Shown one piece after another: positions 6,821 through 13,474 of a DNA stretch of 16,988 bases; position 1 is the stretch's first letter, and each line of letters begins with the position of its first letter. Source of the DNA: an uncultured Clostridia bacterium (GTDB lineage: Bacteria > Bacillota > Clostridia > Christensenellales > UBA1242); assembly GCA_947630075.1 (NCBI GenBank), contig CANRGF010000009.1, forward strand, positions 1 to 16,988, given 5' to 3'. The notes under the pieces were generated by a model. The model ran no database searches and had not been told where the DNA came from. It saw only the letters and a program-made list of their open reading frames with translations. Both the position numbers and the translations under genes were made by a program.

Positions 6821-7658
6821 TGGAATATTGCCAATCAACAAACCAGAAGGTTGGACGAGTTTTGATGTGGTCAACAAAATTAAGCACCTAACGAAATTGA
6901 AAGTGGGGCATTTAGGCACGCTCGACCCAATGGCAACGGGCGTCCTGCTTATCACCATCGGTAAGGCCACAAAATTGTTTGACCTTATGCAAGAAAAGAA
7001 AAAGACTTATCTTGCAAAGTTTCAATTTGGTTTTGAAACGGACACTTTGGATAGGACGGGCAATTCACAAGAAACCACTTCTCACATTCCATCCAAAAAC
7101 GAAATTTGTGCAGTTTTGCCACAATTCATAGGCGAAATTGAGCAAATCCCACCTAAATATAGTGCAAAGTCAGTTAATGGAAAGCGAGCCTACGCACTTG
7201 CAAGGCAAAATGTTGAATTTTCTTTGCTCGCAAAAAAAGTGAAAATATTCAATATTGAATTTGTTGATTTCAAAAACGAAATCCTAACAATCAAAATTGA
7301 ATGTGGCTCGGGCACATATATCCGTGCACTTGGCAGAGATATTGCAAGAAAACTAGGTTCTCTCGCAACAATGATAGACTTAATCCGCCTTTCGGTTGGC
7401 AGTTTTAATCTCGAAAATTGCCACGAAATCAGTGAAATATCAGTGGATAGCCTTGAAAATCTCGTTGTTGGAGTGGAAGATGTGTTAGGCTATAAAACGC
7501 TAAATCTTAGCGAAGATAATTGTTTGAAACTATTAAACGGTCAAAGAGTGCCAATTTCAAAACCAAATGGTTTTTATATCTTAAAACAATCCTCCAAATC
7601 GGTGGCAATTATAAAAATTGAAAGCGGACTTGCAAAAATGAGCATATTTTTAGGCTAA
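6807..7658 (+). CDS. truB: tRNA pseudouridine(55) synthase TruB
   Basis: TruB makes pseudouridine at position 55 in the T loop of tRNAs. The 283-residue product begins with NGILPINKPEGWTSFDVV and carries the catalytic motif GHLGTLDPMATGVL with Asp40 as nucleophile. KYSAKSVNGKRAYALAR and GSGTYIRALGRDIA follow, both typical of TruB, and a short C-terminal PUA-like part begins near residue 230. The start is the first of two adjacent ATGs (6807, 6810) inside the end of rbfA; the upstream GGCGGACGG is only a weak ribosome binding site, so expression probably depends on coupling. It is the last gene of the operon: ribF and rpsO, common next neighbours, are absent, and the efp promoter starts 4 bases after the stop. 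Confidence 0.95.
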   Translation: MMITNGILPINKPEGWTSFDVVNKIKHLTKLKVGHLGTLDPMATGVLLITIGKATKLFDLMQEKKKTYLAKFQFGFETDTLDRTGNSQETTSHIPSKNEICAVLPQFIGEIEQIPPKYSAKSVNGKRAYALARQNVEFSLLAKKVKIFNIEFVDFKNEILTIKIECGSGTYIRALGRDIARKLGSLATMIDLIRLSVGSFNLENCHEISEISVDSLENLVVGVEDVLGYKTLNLSEDNCLKLLNGQRVPISKPNGFYILKQSSKSVAIIKIESGLAKMSIFLG

Positions 7659-7662
7659 ATTG

Positions 7663-7691
7663 TTGCCAAAACGAGTTTTTTGTGATATAAT
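7663..7691 (+). promoter_or_regulatory. Sigma-A promoter of efp
   Basis: TTGCCA (7663-7668) and TATAAT (7686-7691) are 17 bp apart, with an extended TGA (7683-7685). The predicted start near 7698 gives an AT-rich leader of about 74 nt before the efp ATG. No riboswitch or terminator is seen in the leader. No clear terminator for truB separates it from this promoter. Confidence 0.82.
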
Positions 7692-7771
7692 AAGCAAGGT
7701 AATTAAATTTTAGGTTTAAATTGTTAAAGTTAAAAGTAATTATTATTTTAAGTTTTAAGGAGATATTTTTT

Positions 7772-8350
7772 ATGATGTTAGCAGGAGATATTAGAAAGGG
7801 TGTAATTTTCGATGACGGCAAATCAACCGACCCAAAGCGTCCAAGTTTACAGTTGGTTGTGGATTTCCAACATGTTAAGCCGGGTAAGGGTGCAGCATTT
7901 GTGCGCGTAACCAAAAAAGATTTGTTAACCGGCAAGGTGTTAGACGAAACATACAACCCATCAACAAAAATCAATGATGTAACTATCGAACGCAAGGAGA
8001 TGACATACCTTTATAATGATGGCGTTTTATACTATTTCATGGATAATGTAACTTACGAGCAAATTCCGTTCGAGTATAATTCAGTTAAGGACGCACTAAA
8101 CTTTGTGGTTGAAAACACAAATTGCAATGTTCAGTTCTATAACAACATTCCAATAAGCGTTGAGCCACCAATCTTTGTTGAGTTGACCGTTACAAAAACT
8201 GAGCCCGGTGTTAAAGGGGACACTGTCAAGACGGGTGGCAAGCCTGCCACACTTGAAACAGGCTTTGTTCTCACCGTGCCACTATTTATAAATGAGGGCG
8301 ATAGAATTCGTGTGGACACTCGCACGGGTGAATATATGGAAAGATTATAA
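7772..8350 (+). CDS. efp: Translation elongation factor P
   Basis: EF-P enters the E site of stalled ribosomes and speeds peptide bonds at proline runs. The 192 residues contain the KOW-like N-domain with the tip loop HVKPGKGAAFVRV; Lys39 is at the position that is often modified in other species. Two OB-like domains follow, with the C-terminal signatures TVTKTEPGVKGDT and PLFINEGDRIRVDTRTGEYMER. The frame is open further upstream, to 7721, but ATG 7772 lies 9 bases after AAGGAG (7757-7762) and starts the homologous part. Typical EF-P is about 185 residues; the excess is mostly a loop of about 7 residues (DGKSTDPKRPS) between the first two strands. It is monocistronic, with its own promoter and terminator. 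efp next to spoIIIA is also the Bacillus order. Confidence 0.95.
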   Translation: MMLAGDIRKGVIFDDGKSTDPKRPSLQLVVDFQHVKPGKGAAFVRVTKKDLLTGKVLDETYNPSTKINDVTIERKEMTYLYNDGVLYYFMDNVTYEQIPFEYNSVKDALNFVVENTNCNVQFYNNIPISVEPPIFVELTVTKTEPGVKGDTVKTGGKPATLETGFVLTVPLFINEGDRIRVDTRTGEYMERL

Positions 8351-8386
8351 AGTGTGAAAAATTGCACTTTTAAACAATTAAAGTCG

Positions 8387-8421
8387 AAAAAACGATACTC
8401 TTGCAGTATCTGTTTTTTTTT
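8387..8421 (+). terminator. Rho-independent terminator after efp
   Basis: GATACT (8394-8399) pairs with AGTATC (8405-8410) around loop CTTGC. Beyond a one-base bulge (T8411), C8393 pairs with G8412, and the A6 tract (8387-8392) can pair with the T tract that starts at 8413 and runs to 8421. Because both flanks are A/T tracts it could terminate in both directions. A smaller hairpin, AAAGTG (8349-8354) with CACTTT (8365-8370), sits just after the stop. It separates efp from spoIIIAA. Confidence 0.85.
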
Positions 8422-8456
8422 ATCATTTTAAAAATTTAAATTTAATAATTTTTACT

Positions 8457-9359
8457 ATGTTAAAAGACTATTTGCCACGAGAAATCTATAATTTAATCAT
8501 AAAAAATTTTAGTTTTGCCGACATAAACGAAATCAGAATGCGGGCAAATGAAAATTTGATAATTGTGGTTAAAAACAAAAAATATTATCTAAAAGACGAT
8601 AGCGGAAATTACATAAAGCCTTCAACCATGATAATAGAAAACTTCATTCGAAAAATCAGCGAAAACTCGATTTACGCTTTCAACGACAACATAAAAAACG
8701 GATTTATCACTCTTCCAAAAGGCATTAGGGTGGGCATCTGCGGAACGGTTGTTATGGAAGGGAGCAAAGTTATCACAATCAAAGATTTTCAATCGGTAAA
8801 CATTAGAATTCCGCATAGCGTAAGAAATTGCAGCTTAACCGCATTTGAATATTTGGTCGATGATGAAATTAAAAACACTCTTATAATTTCATCACCAGGC
8901 AATGGCAAAACTACATTCCTAAGGGATTTTGTCTATCAATTATTTGCGCACAACATTTCTAAAAACATTCTAGTTGCGGATGAGCGAAGTGAGATTTGCT
9001 CAGTTGTTAATGGCAAGCCGGCCATCGATTTAGGCGGTTTTTGCGATATCTTCACAAACTGCACTAAAGAATACGCCTTTAAAAATGGCATAAGAAGCAT
9101 GCGCCCAGATGTGATTGTAACGGACGAAATAGATTTAGATTTAGACCTTAACGCAATTTTAGAAGCAATCAATTCTGGCGTGGCAGTTATTGCCACAATT
9201 CATGCCAAAGATTTAAGCCAATTAAAAAAGAAAAAAAACTTTAATCGGGTGATAGAAGAGAAGTTTTTTTCTAGGTTTGTGGTTTTATCTGGCGATGAGG
9301 GTCCGGGCACATTAACGGGGATTTTCGATGAAAATCTAGATTGTGTTTATTGCAGGTGA
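8457..9359 (+). CDS. spoIIIAA: Stage III sporulation protein AA (SpoIIIAA), secretion-type ATPase
   Basis: SpoIIIAA is the cytoplasmic ATPase of the SpoIIIA-SpoIIQ channel that links mother cell and forespore; it is related to type II/IV secretion ATPases. The 300-residue protein has the family's N-terminal part (EIRMRANENLIIVV, then GIRVGICGTVV), a Walker A motif PGNGKTT (G148, K151), VADERSEI, a Walker B VIVTDEI (D223, E224), and ATIHAKDLSQL. The C-terminus SRFVVLSGDEGPGTL is typical. The ATG at 8457 is the natural start by homology, yet no Shine-Dalgarno sequence precedes it; the upstream 30 bases are nearly all A and T. It is the first gene of the eight-gene operon. In sporulating relatives the operon is under sigma-E, but no strong sigma-E promoter is visible here. 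Confidence 0.93.
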   Translation: MLKDYLPREIYNLIIKNFSFADINEIRMRANENLIIVVKNKKYYLKDDSGNYIKPSTMIIENFIRKISENSIYAFNDNIKNGFITLPKGIRVGICGTVVMEGSKVITIKDFQSVNIRIPHSVRNCSLTAFEYLVDDEIKNTLIISSPGNGKTTFLRDFVYQLFAHNISKNILVADERSEICSVVNGKPAIDLGGFCDIFTNCTKEYAFKNGIRSMRPDVIVTDEIDLDLDLNAILEAINSGVAVIATIHAKDLSQLKKKKNFNRVIEEKFFSRFVVLSGDEGPGTLTGIFDENLDCVYCR

Positions 9360-9362
9360 AAA

Positions 9363-9836
9363 ATGAAGTGGTTGTTGATAATAGTGCTCATTTCAATTAT
9401 CATGCTCATCGCACACTCGGTTAGCGAACAATATAAAGATAAATACGACTTTATATTAAACCTTAAATTATTTTTGCAGCAATTTAAAATCAATGTGGCG
9501 TTTAGGAAGGAAAAAATTAATGAATTTATATCAAAAATAAAGCCCAAAAGGCAATTTAGCCTATTTTTGAGTGAATATCAAAACTATCTGTCAACGGGAA
9601 GCATAAACCTTGATAGCATCAAACTTTTAGATGAAGAAGATAAGGAAGAGCTAATGGACATAATCACCAATCTTGGCAAGTTTGACGCACAAAATGAAAT
9701 AAGCCAATTAGACAACTTTCTTGCTTCTTTAGAGTTTAAACTATCAAAAGCCAAAGAGGACAAATTAAAATTGTGCCCAATGATTTTAAAACTTTCACTG
9801 CTGTTTGCCATTGGCTTGGCAGTTTTGTTGATATAG
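9363..9836 (+). CDS. spoIIIAB: Stage III sporulation protein AB (SpoIIIAB)
   Basis: The 157-residue protein has an N-terminal transmembrane segment (residues 1-18), a charged helical middle (about 20-137) and a C-terminal transmembrane segment (about 138-157, MILKLSLLFAIGLAVLLI). This is the SpoIIIAB layout, a GspF-like inner membrane platform of the channel. Sequence similarity alone is modest (family members are about 170 residues), so position between spoIIIAA and spoIIIAC supports the call. The start follows AGGTG just after the spoIIIAA stop. The loop FLLFLSEYQNYLSTG-like region and EKEELMDIITNLGKFDAQNEISQL around residue 95 fit the family's conserved LGxxDxxxQ pattern (LGKFDAQNEISQL here). 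Confidence 0.85.
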   Translation: MKWLLIIVLISIIMLIAHSVSEQYKDKYDFILNLKLFLQQFKINVAFRKEKINEFISKIKPKRQFSLFLSEYQNYLSTGSINLDSIKLLDEEDKEELMDIITNLGKFDAQNEISQLDNFLASLEFKLSKAKEDKLKLCPMILKLSLLFAIGLAVLLI

Positions 9837-9846
9837 GGGAGGGAAA

Positions 9847-10035
9847 ATGGAAATAATTTTTAAACTTGCAGGCATAGGTCTAATCACCTCAATCGTAAAT
9901 CAAATTTTGAAATATTGCGGGAAGGAAGAAATCGCGTCAATCACAACTTTGGCGGGGCTTATTATTTGCCTATTAATGGTGCTAGATTTAGTGAAAAATT
10001 TGTTTTCAACCGTTCAATCATTATTAACTTTTTAG
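9847..10035 (+). CDS. spoIIIAC: Stage III sporulation protein AC (SpoIIIAC)
   Basis: This is a very small (62 residues) hydrophobic protein with two predicted membrane segments (about 5-22 and 32-58). The first part, FKLAGIGLITSIVNQILKYCGKEEIA, matches the conserved SpoIIIAC pattern (family length about 65-68). With SpoIIIAD it is thought to form a membrane platform or export-apparatus-like part of the channel. The start follows the purine-rich GGGGAGGGAAA after the spoIIIAB stop. Its order and small size make it easy to miss, but the codons are intact. Confidence 0.9.
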   Translation: MEIIFKLAGIGLITSIVNQILKYCGKEEIASITTLAGLIICLLMVLDLVKNLFSTVQSLLTF

Positions 10036-10042
10036 GTGAAAT

Positions 10043-10429
10043 ATGGCAGAACTTTTGAAAATTTTAGCCGTTGCTTTAGTAACGGTGCTGGCGCATGTCA
10101 TTGTTAGGCAAACCCGCCCAGAGATTGCCATGATAATTTCGATTGCTGGCGGCATAGTGATTATAATTTTGGCAGTTAATGCGTTGAGTTCTGTCATTAA
10201 TTCTTTTTATCACATTTTTAATTCCACAGGGGTGGACACTTCGCTTTTAGTTCCATTAATCAAAATTATTGCAATAGGCTATATTGCCGAGTTTGGTGCA
10301 AACATATGTTATGACGCAGGGGTTAGCAGCATCGCAGATAAGGTGCTCTTTGCCGGCAAACTAATTATCTTGCTGCTGTCCTTACCAATAATCACAACAG
10401 TGGTGGACATGGTGGTGGCACTTTTATGA
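10043..10429 (+). CDS. spoIIIAD: Stage III sporulation protein AD (SpoIIIAD)
   Basis: The 128-residue integral membrane protein has about four hydrophobic segments (5-22, 29-50, 66-85, 103-127). The stretch LVPLIKIIAIGYIAEFGANICYDAGVSSIADKVLFAGKLIIL is split by charged residues in the way typical of SpoIIIAD (KIxGIAYIxEFxxxxCrDAGxxAIAxKxExAGK). It is a membrane component of the SpoIIIA channel. The start follows AGGTGAA, 7 bases after the spoIIIAC stop, and the stop overlaps the spoIIIAE start by 4 bases (ATGA), indicating coupling. Confidence 0.92.
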   Translation: MAELLKILAVALVTVLAHVIVRQTRPEIAMIISIAGGIVIIILAVNALSSVINSFYHIFNSTGVDTSLLVPLIKIIAIGYIAEFGANICYDAGVSSIADKVLFAGKLIILLLSLPIITTVVDMVVALL

Positions 10430-11637
10430 TAAAACGAAAATATTCATCAAATAAAATCACCATAATTTTGCTAGCGTTGTTGCTTGCAATTTTTTCCATT
10501 ATCCCCACACAAAAAACTCTTGCGGCAGATGGAAAAACTTTCACGCTTGGCGAAGAACTTAATAGCTCCATCGTTGAAGAGTTAAATCATGTAGATTTTT
10601 CAAAACTGAATGAGGCAGTGTCAAATTTAGAAGAGGGTTCAAACATCTTTTCAATTGAAAACATCAAGCAGAAGGTCTATTCAATTTTGTCTGGCGAAAA
10701 CGCCATGTCCTATTCATCATTTTTTTCAAGCATTTTTTCAATTTTGATAGATATGGTGCTTAAATATCTGCCGCTGCTTTCGCTCATTGTGGCGATTGGG
10801 GTTATCAGCAATCTTCTCACAGGAATAAAAAGCAAATTCAATGAAAAGTCCACCGCAGATTTAATTCACTTAGTGTGCTTCCTTGCTGTGGTGATTTTAA
10901 TTATAGGAATAGTAAACAACATATCAGTTTCAGCAGGTAAATCCATATCTTCCATGGTGGGAATGATGAACGCAGTTTTTCCCGTCCTTCTCACTTTAAT
11001 GGTGGGCATTGGGGCAGGGGCAAGCGCAAGCGTTTATCAGCCAATAGTGGCAATTCTTTCCACTTATGTTGCCGACTTTTTCAATTATTTCATAATGCCG
11101 TTGTTCCTGTTTAGTTTTGTTTTCAACATAATATCTCACTTATCAAACAATGTGAAGTTAGATAAATTCAACTCGTTCATTTCCAGCCTTTTTAAGTGGT
11201 CAGTTGGGCTAATTTTCACGATTTTCTTTGCCACAATGACAATCCAAGGCATATCTGCAGGCAGTTTTGATAGCCTAAGTGTGCGCACCACAAAATACAC
11301 AATCAAAAGTTATGTGCCTATTATGGGCGGATATTTATCAGATGGCATGGATTTGATTTTATCAAGTTCAATACTAATTAAAAACTCGCTCGGCATTGTT
11401 GGAATTATGGTGATTGCTGGTTTAATTTTGTCGCCATTGCTAGAGATTGCCGTTCTTAGCCTAATGCTAAAATTGGTGTCTGCAATTCTTCAACCGCTAA
11501 GCAACAACAAAACTTCAAATTTCCTAACAGGTGTTTCAAAATCAATAGTTATGTTGTCCACTTGCATTTTGGCTGTTGGATTTATGTATTTAATTTCAAT
11601 CGGCTTAATTATGACAACTTCAAATGTGGTGATATAA
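10426..11637 (+). CDS. spoIIIAE: Stage III sporulation protein AE (SpoIIIAE), polytopic membrane protein
   Basis: The 403-residue product starts with a signal-peptide-like segment (KRK at 3-5, hydrophobic 11-27, probable cleavage after LAA at 32-34). An extracytoplasmic region (about 35-105) and a series of membrane helices to the C-terminus follow. SpoIIIAE is the largest membrane subunit of the channel and is usually near 400 residues. Family-like stretches include GMMNAVFPVLLTLMVGIGA and IKSYVPIMGGYLSDGMD. It overlaps spoIIIAD by 4 bases, and spoIIIAF begins directly after its stop. Confidence 0.93.
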   Translation: MIKRKYSSNKITIILLALLLAIFSIIPTQKTLAADGKTFTLGEELNSSIVEELNHVDFSKLNEAVSNLEEGSNIFSIENIKQKVYSILSGENAMSYSSFFSSIFSILIDMVLKYLPLLSLIVAIGVISNLLTGIKSKFNEKSTADLIHLVCFLAVVILIIGIVNNISVSAGKSISSMVGMMNAVFPVLLTLMVGIGAGASASVYQPIVAILSTYVADFFNYFIMPLFLFSFVFNIISHLSNNVKLDKFNSFISSLFKWSVGLIFTIFFATMTIQGISAGSFDSLSVRTTKYTIKSYVPIMGGYLSDGMDLILSSSILIKNSLGIVGIMVIAGLILSPLLEIAVLSLMLKLVSAILQPLSNNKTSNFLTGVSKSIVMLSTCILAVGFMYLISIGLIMTTSNVVI

Positions 11638-12111
11638 ATGTCGGGTTACATTTTAAGTATATTAGGCATTATCTTGGCAGGCATTTTTATAGACATTCTC
11701 GTGCCAACAGGTAGCGTAAGCAAATATATCAAGAGCATATATTCCATTTTTGTTGTGGCAGTAATTCTTAGCCCCGTGGTGAAATTTCTAACAAAAAAAG
11801 ATGTTTACACTTTGAAGTATGAGGACTATCAAATCAATGAAAAATTGATGAATTTTATCTATAACGGCAGGGCAGACGAACTAAAAGCGAAGATTGAAAA
11901 AAGGCTGGAAAATGAAGGCTTAAAAAACATCGACATTAAAATTAATTATTCATCAAATAACAACGAATTCCAACTAAATTCAATCGAAGTAAATTTAAAA
12001 AATCTGGTTATACAGGCGGACAAGCAGCATATAAATAAATATGAATTCATTAGTGATGTGATAAAGGAGTTCACAAATTTGACAGATGAGGTGATTTTGT
12101 TCTATGAATGA
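11638..12111 (+). CDS. spoIIIAF: Stage III sporulation protein AF (SpoIIIAF)
   Basis: The 157-residue protein has two N-terminal membrane segments (about 5-22 and 31-51, with the conserved PTGSVSKYIKSIYSIFVVAVILSPV type join). A soluble domain (about 70-157) follows whose layout (helix with KIEKRLENEGLKNIDIKINY, strand pair, helix KYEFISDVIKEF) fits the ring-building motif known in SpoIIIAF. The ATG directly follows the spoIIIAE stop. It overlaps spoIIIAG by 8 bases. Confidence 0.88.
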   Translation: MSGYILSILGIILAGIFIDILVPTGSVSKYIKSIYSIFVVAVILSPVVKFLTKKDVYTLKYEDYQINEKLMNFIYNGRADELKAKIEKRLENEGLKNIDIKINYSSNNNEFQLNSIEVNLKNLVIQADKQHINKYEFISDVIKEFTNLTDEVILFYE

Positions 12112-12547
12112 CGAAAAGAAACCGGGCTTGAAACTGTTTGATAAACTGAAAAAAGTCAAGCACATTGAAATCTACATAGCCATAATCTTTGTTGTAATCG
12201 TGTTGCTTATATATTTATCAAACTTCTCGTCAAGCAAAAAGGTTTCCACTATAGATTCAAGCGACCAATCAATTTCAGCCTATATCGACAAACTCGAAAC
12301 CAATCTTGAAGAAATCTTGTCAAACATCAATGGGGTGTCGAATGTAAAAGTGTTAATCACGCTGGATATGAACCAAGCCGAAGTCAACTCATCTCAAATA
12401 AACCTAAATTCCTTCCCGGCCATTAAAGGCGTTATAATCACGGCTAAAGGGGTGGGAAATACTGCAACAAAACTAAAAGTTTTGCAAGCGGTTGAAGCGG
12501 TTTTAGACATCACGAGTGGAAACATCGAAATTTTATCAAGTGATTAG
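12104..12547 (+). CDS. spoIIIAG: Stage III sporulation protein AG (SpoIIIAG), short form
   Basis: SpoIIIAG is a single-pass membrane protein whose extracytoplasmic domain forms a large ring in the intermembrane space in Bacillus subtilis. The 147-residue protein has a short cytoplasmic tail, one membrane helix (about 21-39), and the recognisable pieces LETNLEEILSNINGVSNVKVLITLD (64-88) and IKGVIITAKGVGN...LQAVEAVLDITSGNIEIL (107-144). Bacillus SpoIIIAG is about 229 residues; the missing length lies mostly between these two pieces, where only about 17 residues (89-105) remain. The ring-building fold itself appears complete. The start follows GAGGTGA (12086-12092) inside the spoIIIAF end. Confidence 0.88.
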   Translation: MNDEKKPGLKLFDKLKKVKHIEIYIAIIFVVIVLLIYLSNFSSSKKVSTIDSSDQSISAYIDKLETNLEEILSNINGVSNVKVLITLDMNQAEVNSSQINLNSFPAIKGVIITAKGVGNTATKLKVLQAVEAVLDITSGNIEILSSD

Positions 12548-12555
12548 GAGGATTT

Positions 12556-13041
12556 ATGAAAAATTTATCAAAAAAGAAAAAAATTATCATTCTCACAGTT
12601 ATGATTGCTTTGTTGCTAGTAACCGGTTATGTCAATGTGGCACTTAATAGTTCACTTTCTGCCAAAACAGAGAGCGTGCAAACAGCCACCACCAACGCAA
12701 ATTTCTATTCTGCTTATAGATTAGAGCGCGAAAACACACGCACACAAGAAATTCAATTCTATGATAGCATTCTCACAAGCACTGCAAGCGCTGAAGCAAA
12801 AGCCGAAGCAGAAGCAAACAAACTCGCACTAATCAAGCAAATCGAAAAAGAATTGGTTACAGAGGGCATAATCCGCGGCAAGGGCTTTGAAGACGCTATT
12901 GTTACAAGTTCTAGTGCAAATGTTAATGTGTTCATCAAAGCGGCTGAACTAACAGAATTAGAGGTGGCTCAAATTGCCTCAGTTGTTATGCAACAGTTGC
13001 AAGTTGAATTAGATAAAATTATTATAATACCTTCAGTTTAA
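12556..13041 (+). CDS. spoIIIAH: Stage III sporulation protein AH (SpoIIIAH)
   Basis: SpoIIIAH is the mother-cell membrane protein that binds forespore SpoIIQ across the septum, joining the two halves of the channel. The 161 residues comprise a basic N-terminus, a membrane helix (10-27), a short linker, then the YscJ-like ring-building domain. That domain starts with YRLERENTRTQEIQFYDSIL (54-73), continues with an Ala/Glu-rich helix and EKELVTEGIIRGKGFEDAIV, and ends NVNVFIKAAELTELEVAQIASVV...DKIIIIP. These are strong family signatures. It is shorter than Bacillus SpoIIIAH (about 218), mainly in the linker. The start follows AGGAGG (12546-12551). No terminator follows; the next promoter starts on the base after the stop. 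Confidence 0.94.
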   Translation: MKNLSKKKKIIILTVMIALLLVTGYVNVALNSSLSAKTESVQTATTNANFYSAYRLERENTRTQEIQFYDSILTSTASAEAKAEAEANKLALIKQIEKELVTEGIIRGKGFEDAIVTSSSANVNVFIKAAELTELEVAQIASVVMQQLQVELDKIIIIPSV

Positions 13042-13070
13042 TTGCTAAATAAAAAAATTTGTGTTATAAT
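13042..13070 (+). promoter_or_regulatory. Sigma-A promoter of the asp23-nusB-xseAB-proS unit
   Basis: TTGCTA (13042-13047) and TATAAT (13065-13070) have a 17-bp spacer and an extended TGT (13062-13064). Predicted transcription start is about 13077, only 10 bases before the asp23 ATG. This gives the housekeeping genes downstream a promoter independent of the sporulation operon. Confidence 0.83.
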
Positions 13071-13086
13071 AAATTCGAGGTTAATT

Positions 13087-13443
13087 ATGGCACAAATCAA
13101 GCAAAATGGTGATTCTAGCACCTACATAAATAAAAATATGGTAGTTTCCATTGTGAGCCTTGCCACAAAAGAGATAGATGGCGTTATTGATGTCTATCAT
13201 TCAAAAAGGCTAACTCTTAGGAGTTTGTTCAACAAAAATGTGGGCAAGGGTGTCCGTGTTAAATACACAGATTTGGGCGTTATCATAGATATTTATGTTG
13301 AAGTTTCCACTCATTGTGAGGTGAGCGATGTGGTTTATCGAATTCAGCAAAATGTTAAAAACAGCATTTCATCTGTTCTGCCGATAAAAATCAAAGCAAT
13401 AAATGTCCACATTATGGATGCCGAAAATAAAGATTCTCTCTAA
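13087..13443 (+). CDS. Asp23/Gls24-family envelope stress protein (YqhY position)
   Basis: The 118-residue protein shows the Asp23 (DUF322) pattern: an opening VVSIVSLATKEIDGVIDVY segment, then GVRVKYTDLGVIIDIYVEVSTHCEVSDVVYRIQQNVKNSISSV and a final IKAINVHIMD. In Bacillus subtilis the paralogue yqhY sits between accC and nusB and is linked to control of fatty-acid synthesis; here the acc genes are absent but nusB follows. The frame is open back to a TTG at 13042, but that region holds the promoter, and ATG 13087 has GAGG 6 bases upstream (13077-13080), so 13087 is chosen. The stop codon lies in a terminator-like hairpin. Confidence 0.9.
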   Translation: MAQIKQNGDSSTYINKNMVVSIVSLATKEIDGVIDVYHSKRLTLRSLFNKNVGKGVRVKYTDLGVIIDIYVEVSTHCEVSDVVYRIQQNVKNSISSVLPIKIKAINVHIMDAENKDSL

Positions 13444-13458
13444 TTAGAGAGAGTTTTT
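13433..13458 (+). terminator. Intrinsic terminator or attenuator between asp23 and nusB
   Basis: CTCTCT (13436-13441) pairs with AGAGAG (13446-13451) around AATT. T13435-A13452, a T-G wobble and A13433-T13454 extend the stem, and a run of five T follows (13454-13458). The asp23 stop codon TAA (13441-13443) spans the last stem base and the first two loop bases, so terminating ribosomes would cover the hairpin. Only 16 bases separate the T run from the nusB ATG, leaving no room for a promoter. Confidence 0.65.
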
Positions 13459-13474
13459 GCATATTGGAGGGAAG

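Noticed and set aside
7721..7771. Seventeen-codon N-terminal extension of efp
   Set aside because: The region holds the AT-rich leader and the AAGGAG site; EF-P homology begins at the ATG at 7772.
7609..7995. Minus-strand open frame of 128 codons across the truB end, efp promoter and efp start
   Set aside because: It runs through a clear plus-strand promoter and ribosome binding site; its translation is low-complexity from AT-rich intergenic DNA and shows no family pattern.
12778..12840. Repeat-like Ala/Glu-rich codons in spoIIIAH
   Set aside because: The GCA/GAA pattern is a helical protein segment typical of SpoIIIAH, not a DNA repeat.
13042..13086. Fifteen-codon N-terminal extension of the asp23 gene
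   Set aside because: It starts at a TTG that is the promoter's -35 box and encloses the -10 box, so it would not be transcribed from that promoter.
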